Below are positions 60,801 to 64,000 of a stretch of DNA of 64,000 bases, piece after piece. Positions within the stretch are counted from its first letter, which is position 1. Every line of letters starts with the position of its first letter. Under the pieces are notes generated by a model that was not told the DNA's origin, did no database searches, and saw nothing but the letters and a program-made list of their open reading frames with translations. Position numbers and translations under genes: made by a program. Origin of the DNA: Bryobacteraceae bacterium (GTDB lineage: Bacteria > Acidobacteriota > Terriglobia > Bryobacterales > Bryobacteraceae); the NCBI GenBank assembly GCA_947458745.1, contig CANGYQ010000012.1, positions 1 to 64,000 on the forward strand, in the 5' to 3' direction.

Positions 60801-61113
60801 GCTGAATGGAGCCAATCCCGCCCAGCGGGGCAAAACCATCCAGCTCTACATGAATGGCCTGGGCCGCGTCACCAATCCGCCCGCCACCGGAGAGCCAGCG
60901 AACGCTCCGCCGTTGTCAGAAACTTTAACAAAGCCCACCGTCACCATCGGCGGTCGGACCGCGTCTGTCAGTTTTGCCGGGCTCACCCCAGGTAGCGTGG
61001 GGTTGTACCAGGTGAATGTGATTGTGCCGGAGGATGCGCCAACCGGTGTCCAGCCAGTTAAGCTGAACATAGGGGGCCTAGACTCCCAGACTTCGCAACT
61101 ATTTGTCCGATAA
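57823..61113 (+). CDS. Secreted subtilase with PA domain and Solibacter-type C-terminal domain
   Basis: About 1096 residues from the GTG at 57823, chosen because a signal peptide starts there (ARLICKVILLGTLLPLALITASYG); an ATG at 57736 is possible but overlaps the divergent gene. An N-terminal inhibitor-like region precedes the S8 peptidase domain with Asp160 (VIDSGVD), His228 (DGHGTAIAM), oxyanion Asn340 and Ser577 (GTSFAVPLVAG). A protease-associated domain is inserted (about 430-525). After a beta-sandwich region, the C-terminal quarter has AAAFAVGRPVAPGSYITIKGAGL, FVSQGQINVQVPWEF, and FAGLTPGSVGLYQVNVIVP, the pattern of the TIGR03437 domain known from Solibacter. A second subtilase follows by 48 bases. 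Confidence 0.85.
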   Translation: MARLICKVILLGTLLPLALITASYGQTEQLSREPRWIVILRSPSIAEQMTAPAALPLIMAETAKSAIAREQQGLRRMIEGRGLRVTGASDLLLNALYISGDQASAESLRTHPDVEGVVRVRYFHKLADDRATQIVNTPAGWQLLGGEGNAGAGRRIGVIDSGVDATHPALQDPSLTPPVGFPRVSRESDRPFTSSKVIVARGYVDLLSSTDPLFSRPDDRSARDRDGHGTAIAMLAAGRRVTAPGATVVGVAPKAFIGSYKVFGSPGLNDSASDEAVIAALQDAVRDGMDVVTLSLGYSAEFGALDTCGPANNRRPCDALASAIENAARLNVAVVAAAGNSGENGFNLPTLGSIESPGTAPAAITVGAITNAHIYFQSVRVSGGAVPPALQRLNARFGDGPVPDQAVTAPLRDVAQLGDDGKACRPLGNGSLTGAIALIDRGGDCSRESKVNHAQRAGAVGVVLVQLDGTNSVFPMRGLQATGIPAVLVGSTDGRALRSYLLQNSGARVTLDPAVVQVNAPADEIATFSSQGPAIGDFTIKPELTAVGTDLYLATQNFDPNAGLFSADRYRAVQGTSFAVPLVAGAVALVKQRNPNWTPLQLKSAVVNSANPSIDDFDGNNRRIRARVNSTGAGKLDVAAALGVSLTADPATLSLGVYRGTSKSIGLRLTNNSTTAATISAQIQARDPDSSARLTITPSNFSMAPGQTTQLSVVLSGARPPAGNYEGIVSISGAGTTLRIPYLYLVGDGVPFNIYSLVGNPFFGTPNQGLNDQARQPRMALKVLDKFGVPVENQPVVWSALSGGGRVETVSTRSLTDDYGISEGYVSLGPSLGEQSFQVTAGGLTQYFDGRTIAIPVISTNGVTDAAAFAVGRPVAPGSYITIKGAGLSELTRVYSTTALPVSLSRVSVTFDSPDRRISEAGRLHFVSQGQINVQVPWEFSNQTVARMKVVNNGIRTAVIDIPLAEFAPGFFEFDDSTSGRRLAAALDGDFVLLNGANPAQRGKTIQLYMNGLGRVTNPPATGEPANAPPLSETLTKPTVTIGGRTASVSFAGLTPGSVGLYQVNVIVPEDAPTGVQPVKLNIGGLDSQTSQLFVR

Positions 61114-61161
61114 GACGCGGATGCCCCTACCGGGTGCAGTCCGGTGGAGGAGATCGCCGTG

Positions 61162-63582
61162 ATGAAGGTTTTTGCCTCGCTCATCTTTGCTTTGCTGCCC
61201 TTGAGCGCCCAACTGGTGCCGGGACGGTATCTGGTGGAGCTGGATACGCCTTCCGTGCTGGAAGCGGCATCCATCGCCGAACCCGCCAGCGCAAACACCT
61301 CACGCGGCACGCGGAACATTCTGGGCAGCCGCGCGGCATCAAGCCAACGCTTGACCATCCAGCGCCAGCAGGCTCAGTTCCGGCGGACGCTGGAGGCTTC
61401 CGGGGTGGCCGTGCTCGGCCAGATGGACACACTCACCAACGCGTTGAGTGTCCGGATGAGCGAGGCCGAGGCACTCCGCCTGGAAGGGCAGCCCGGCATC
61501 AAGCGCGTCGTCGCGGTTTACGAGCGCCACGCGCTGCTCGACCGCGCGGCACAGATTCACCGCGTGTCCCAGGTCTGGCAAGCGCTGGGCGGCGCCGACA
61601 AGGCCGGGGCGGGCATCAAGATCGGCATCATCGATACCGGCATCGATCCGGACCATCCGGGCATGAAGGACCCCACGCTCACCATGCCCGAAGGCTTCCC
61701 CAAAACGCGGCGCGAGTCCGACAAAGACGTGATCAACGGCAAGATCATCGCCGCACGCAGCTATGACGACCTCTACGACGTCACCGCCGCCACCTCCGCC
61801 CGTGACCGGGACGGCCACGGCACCGGGGTGGCGATGTCCGCCGCCGGAGCGCCGGTCAAGGCCAACTTCGCGTCCATGTCGGGAATGGCCCCGAAGGCAT
61901 TTCTGGGTGCCTACCGCGTCTTCCCTTATGAGGGCGGCCGGGCCACGGATGACGTGGTGATCATGGCGCTGGAAGATGCGATCAAGGATGGCATGGATGT
62001 CATCAACCTCAGCCTGGGCAGTTTGCTGTCCTCGCGGGACGTGGACAGGCTCTATCAGGATGCGGCCCGGCGGGCCTCCGCGGCCGGAATCGTGATTGTG
62101 GCCGCGGCCGGCAACGAAGGGCCGGGCCCGATGACGGCCGGCGCCCCGGCCACGGCTCCCGACATCATCTCGGTCGCGGCCAGCGTGAATGACCGCACCT
62201 TCCGCTTCCCCGTCTCGGTGGGCGCGATTACTGCCTACGGCGTGCTCAGCGATGGCCCCAATGCCACTGAGGCGATCTCGGGGACATTGGTGGATGTGCA
62301 GAAGCTGGATGGTGACGGCTTGGCCTGCCGCCCTTTCCCCGCCGATTCGCTGAAGGGTCAAATCGCCTTCATCTTGCGCGGCAGCTGCTTCTTTGAGGAC
62401 AAAGTGAACAATGCGGCCGCCGCCGGAGCCAGGGCAGCACTGATCTACACGACGCCCGCCTCTCCCCGTCCGGCGTCGTTCACCATCCAGGCGGCCAAGC
62501 TGCCAGCGATCATGATTGGCAACTCGGAAGGTGTGTCGATCAAAGCTTCATTGGCTTTGGGGACGCAAGCGGCCCGCTTGGCCTTCAATGGCGAGCCGGT
62601 CGATACCGAATCCCGGCAAGTGGCGTCGTTCTCGTCGCGCGGCCCCAGCCAGTATCTGACCATCAAGCCGGAAGTGATCGCCGTCGGACAAGCGGTCTAC
62701 ACCGCGGCCGGCACGGCGGACAGTACCAGCCGCTCCTACAATGCCAGCGGCTACATCTTGTCTAACGGCACCAGTTTCTCTTCCCCGATCGTGGCCGGTG
62801 CCGTGGCCACGCTACGCGGCGCGCGCCCGGGACTGACAGCGGCGCAGTACCGCTCGCTGATTATCAACGGAGCCAGCCTGTTTACGCCCTCCAGCAGCAC
62901 CCAAGCATTCCCGGTGATCGCGGCCGGGGCGGGCCTGATGGATTTGCAGAATGCCTTGCGCTCCCCGTTGGCTTCCTCGGTGGTAGCGCTGGAGCTGGGG
63001 AGCGTCCCCAGCGGAACCTTCGCCGTCGCCCGGGAGCTCAGCATCGCTAATCTCGGCACCGACACGGACCAGGTAAAGGTGGAAGTGCTTCCCCGGGAAG
63101 GCTCCCTGTCGCCAGCCGTCTCTGCCTCCTCCTTGACCATCGCCCCGGGTGAAGCCGGAACGCTGGCCGTCAGCCTGCAAGCGGCGGGAGTACCCACCGG
63201 CATTTATCAGGGGGTCGTGCAGTTGACCAGCACGACAGGTTCGATACTGCGGATCCCCTATTGGTTCGCCGTCCCCAGCCAGGAAGCCACGTCTTATACC
63301 GTGCTCAACCAGTCGCCCAGTTCGCCACGATTGGGACAACAAGTGCAACTGATCATCCGCGTGTTTGACACGACCGGTCTGCCGGTGTTGAGCGACCAGT
63401 TCACCGTTCGCCCCGTTTCAGCTGGTACAACGGCGGAAGAGCCTGTGAATCTGGACCGCCAAGTCCCTGGCACCTACCTGGTGCGGGTCAAGTTGGCCGA
63501 CGTTGGAGCAACCAACAGCTTCACGCTGGAGCTGGGCAACTACCGCGGGGAACTTTCTGTGCGTGCTACCGGCGGCAACTGA
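61162..63582 (+). CDS. Second secreted subtilase with PA domain
   Basis: 806 residues from the ATG at 61162 with GGAGGAG ten bases upstream and a short signal peptide (MKVFASLIFALLPLSAQ). An N-terminal inhibitor-like domain precedes the S8 domain: Asp158 (IIDTGID), His219 (DGHGTGVAMSAAG), AAAGNEGPGP for the oxyanion hole and Ser538 (GTSFSSPIVAG). A PA domain lies between (LKGQIAFILRGSCFFEDKV). The C-terminus has one or two Ig-like beta-sandwich domains and no TIGR03437-like domain, so it is a shorter relative of the neighbouring gene. The two probably arose by duplication and are co-transcribed. Confidence 0.87.
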   Translation: MKVFASLIFALLPLSAQLVPGRYLVELDTPSVLEAASIAEPASANTSRGTRNILGSRAASSQRLTIQRQQAQFRRTLEASGVAVLGQMDTLTNALSVRMSEAEALRLEGQPGIKRVVAVYERHALLDRAAQIHRVSQVWQALGGADKAGAGIKIGIIDTGIDPDHPGMKDPTLTMPEGFPKTRRESDKDVINGKIIAARSYDDLYDVTAATSARDRDGHGTGVAMSAAGAPVKANFASMSGMAPKAFLGAYRVFPYEGGRATDDVVIMALEDAIKDGMDVINLSLGSLLSSRDVDRLYQDAARRASAAGIVIVAAAGNEGPGPMTAGAPATAPDIISVAASVNDRTFRFPVSVGAITAYGVLSDGPNATEAISGTLVDVQKLDGDGLACRPFPADSLKGQIAFILRGSCFFEDKVNNAAAAGARAALIYTTPASPRPASFTIQAAKLPAIMIGNSEGVSIKASLALGTQAARLAFNGEPVDTESRQVASFSSRGPSQYLTIKPEVIAVGQAVYTAAGTADSTSRSYNASGYILSNGTSFSSPIVAGAVATLRGARPGLTAAQYRSLIINGASLFTPSSSTQAFPVIAAGAGLMDLQNALRSPLASSVVALELGSVPSGTFAVARELSIANLGTDTDQVKVEVLPREGSLSPAVSASSLTIAPGEAGTLAVSLQAAGVPTGIYQGVVQLTSTTGSILRIPYWFAVPSQEATSYTVLNQSPSSPRLGQQVQLIIRVFDTTGLPVLSDQFTVRPVSAGTTAEEPVNLDRQVPGTYLVRVKLADVGATNSFTLELGNYRGELSVRATGGN

Positions 63583-63611
63583 AGCGTATAATCATCGCTA
63601 GAAGCACTGAC

Positions 63612-64000
63612 GTGATTGAGCTTAAGAAGAAACTGCAAGCTGAGATCGCGGCTCTGGAATATGAGCTGCGCAATGAACTGCCCAAAGAGATCCTGAAGGC
63701 CCGCGAACACGGGGACCTGAGCGAGAACGCGGAGTATCACGCCGCCAAGGAGCGGCAATCCTACGTCAGTGCGCGCCTGGCCCAATTCCATCAGCGGCTG
63801 AAGGATCTGTCCATGGTCGATGTCTCAAAGATCGCCACCGACCGGGTGGGCCTGGGAAGCACCGTCGTCGTCTATGACTCCCAGAAGGAGATGGAAGTCA
63901 CCTATTATCTGGTCACCAGCGAAGACGCCGACGCAGCGGCGGGCCGGATTTCCACCACCTCGCCCATCGGCAAAGGCCTGTTGGGTAAGCAGGTGGGCGA
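63612..64000 (+). CDS. greA: Transcription elongation factor GreA (partial, cut by the window end)
   Basis: The first 129 codons of GreA, starting at GTG 63612 (MIELKKKLQAEIAALEYELR). GreA rescues stalled RNA polymerase by stimulating transcript cleavage. The N-terminal coiled coil has the tip residues in EHGDLSENAEYHAAKERQ, and the C-terminal FKBP-like domain begins at VGLGSTVVVYD and continues to the window end in PIGKGLLGKQVG. About 30 residues are missing from the family length of about 158. It starts 30 bases after the second subtilase stop. Confidence 0.93.
   Translation, partial: MIELKKKLQAEIAALEYELRNELPKEILKAREHGDLSENAEYHAAKERQSYVSARLAQFHQRLKDLSMVDVSKIATDRVGLGSTVVVYDSQKEMEVTYYLVTSEDADAAAGRISTTSPIGKGLLGKQVG

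Overview
The window is about 63% GC by eye and reads as a chromosomal segment of an Acidobacteriota species, most likely Bryobacterales/Solibacteraceae. The clues are an Oar-type TonB-dependent receptor with a carboxypeptidase-like N-terminal domain, a secreted subtilase carrying the C-terminal domain expanded in Solibacter (TIGR03437 type, judged from memory of its motifs), Tat-exported sugar isomerase and Gfo/Idh/MocA proteins, a PEP-CTERM protein, a GMC oxidoreductase with a gluconate dehydrogenase subunit 3 partner, and many secreted TPR proteins. Two lipid A acyltransferase types (lpxA, lpxD) show a Gram-negative envelope. No phage, insertion sequence or CRISPR array is visible.

Layout. 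1-4252 (minus): the str operon rpsL-rpsG-fusA-tuf with a 750-base upstream region. 5006-5080: tRNA-Gly(CCC). 5166-8315: an RluA-type pseudouridine synthase, then a decaying nitric-oxide sensing cluster made of an NtrC-type regulator remnant, an intact-looking H-NOX heme protein, and an HNOBA-receiver-Hpt remnant. 8537-12075: an operator-like dyad, a siderophore-type TonB receptor and a directly abutting membrane acyltransferase. 12115-18213: a secreted Gly/Arg-rich protein, an EF-P family factor, an HD-domain oxygenase, a MacB-like permease, two TPR proteins and a small zinc-ribbon protein. 18287-25023 (plus): a compact run lpxD, LOG-family protein, SpoIIE-type phosphatase, potassium channel, nnr, tsaE with touching or overlapping ends. 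24947-35710: acyl-CoA synthetase, inositol-phosphatase-like protein, P-loop kinase, exported sugar enzymes, PEP-CTERM protein, amino-acid dehydratase and hydroxyacid dehydrogenase.

35707-41019: YihY-type membrane protein, GMC oxidoreductase pair, a HisKA protein with a ruined ATP-binding domain behind a clear sigma70 promoter, a MobB-like P-loop protein and a second lpxD. 41033-47119 (plus): lpxA coupled by ATGA overlap to a TolC-RND-membrane fusion efflux system ending in a strong terminator. 47307-57472: uronate/sugar-acid metabolism (uxaC, zinc dehydrogenase, HpcH/HpaI aldolase, galactonate-dehydratase-like enolase), a MerC-like protein, the Oar receptor, an ECF sigma/anti-sigma pair, and a large perfect inverted repeat resembling a REP/BIME element. 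57501-64000: a small DUF3553-like basic protein, two tandem subtilases and the start of greA cut by the window edge.

The strongest unusual signals are the NO-sensing cluster, where both flanking signalling genes lost their central catalytic domain while H-NOX stayed open; the HisKA protein lacking ATP-binding motifs; the second lpxD beside lpxA; and the 24-bp perfect inverted repeat at 56194-56260. All functional calls are from reading the sequence and memory of protein families; no search was run.
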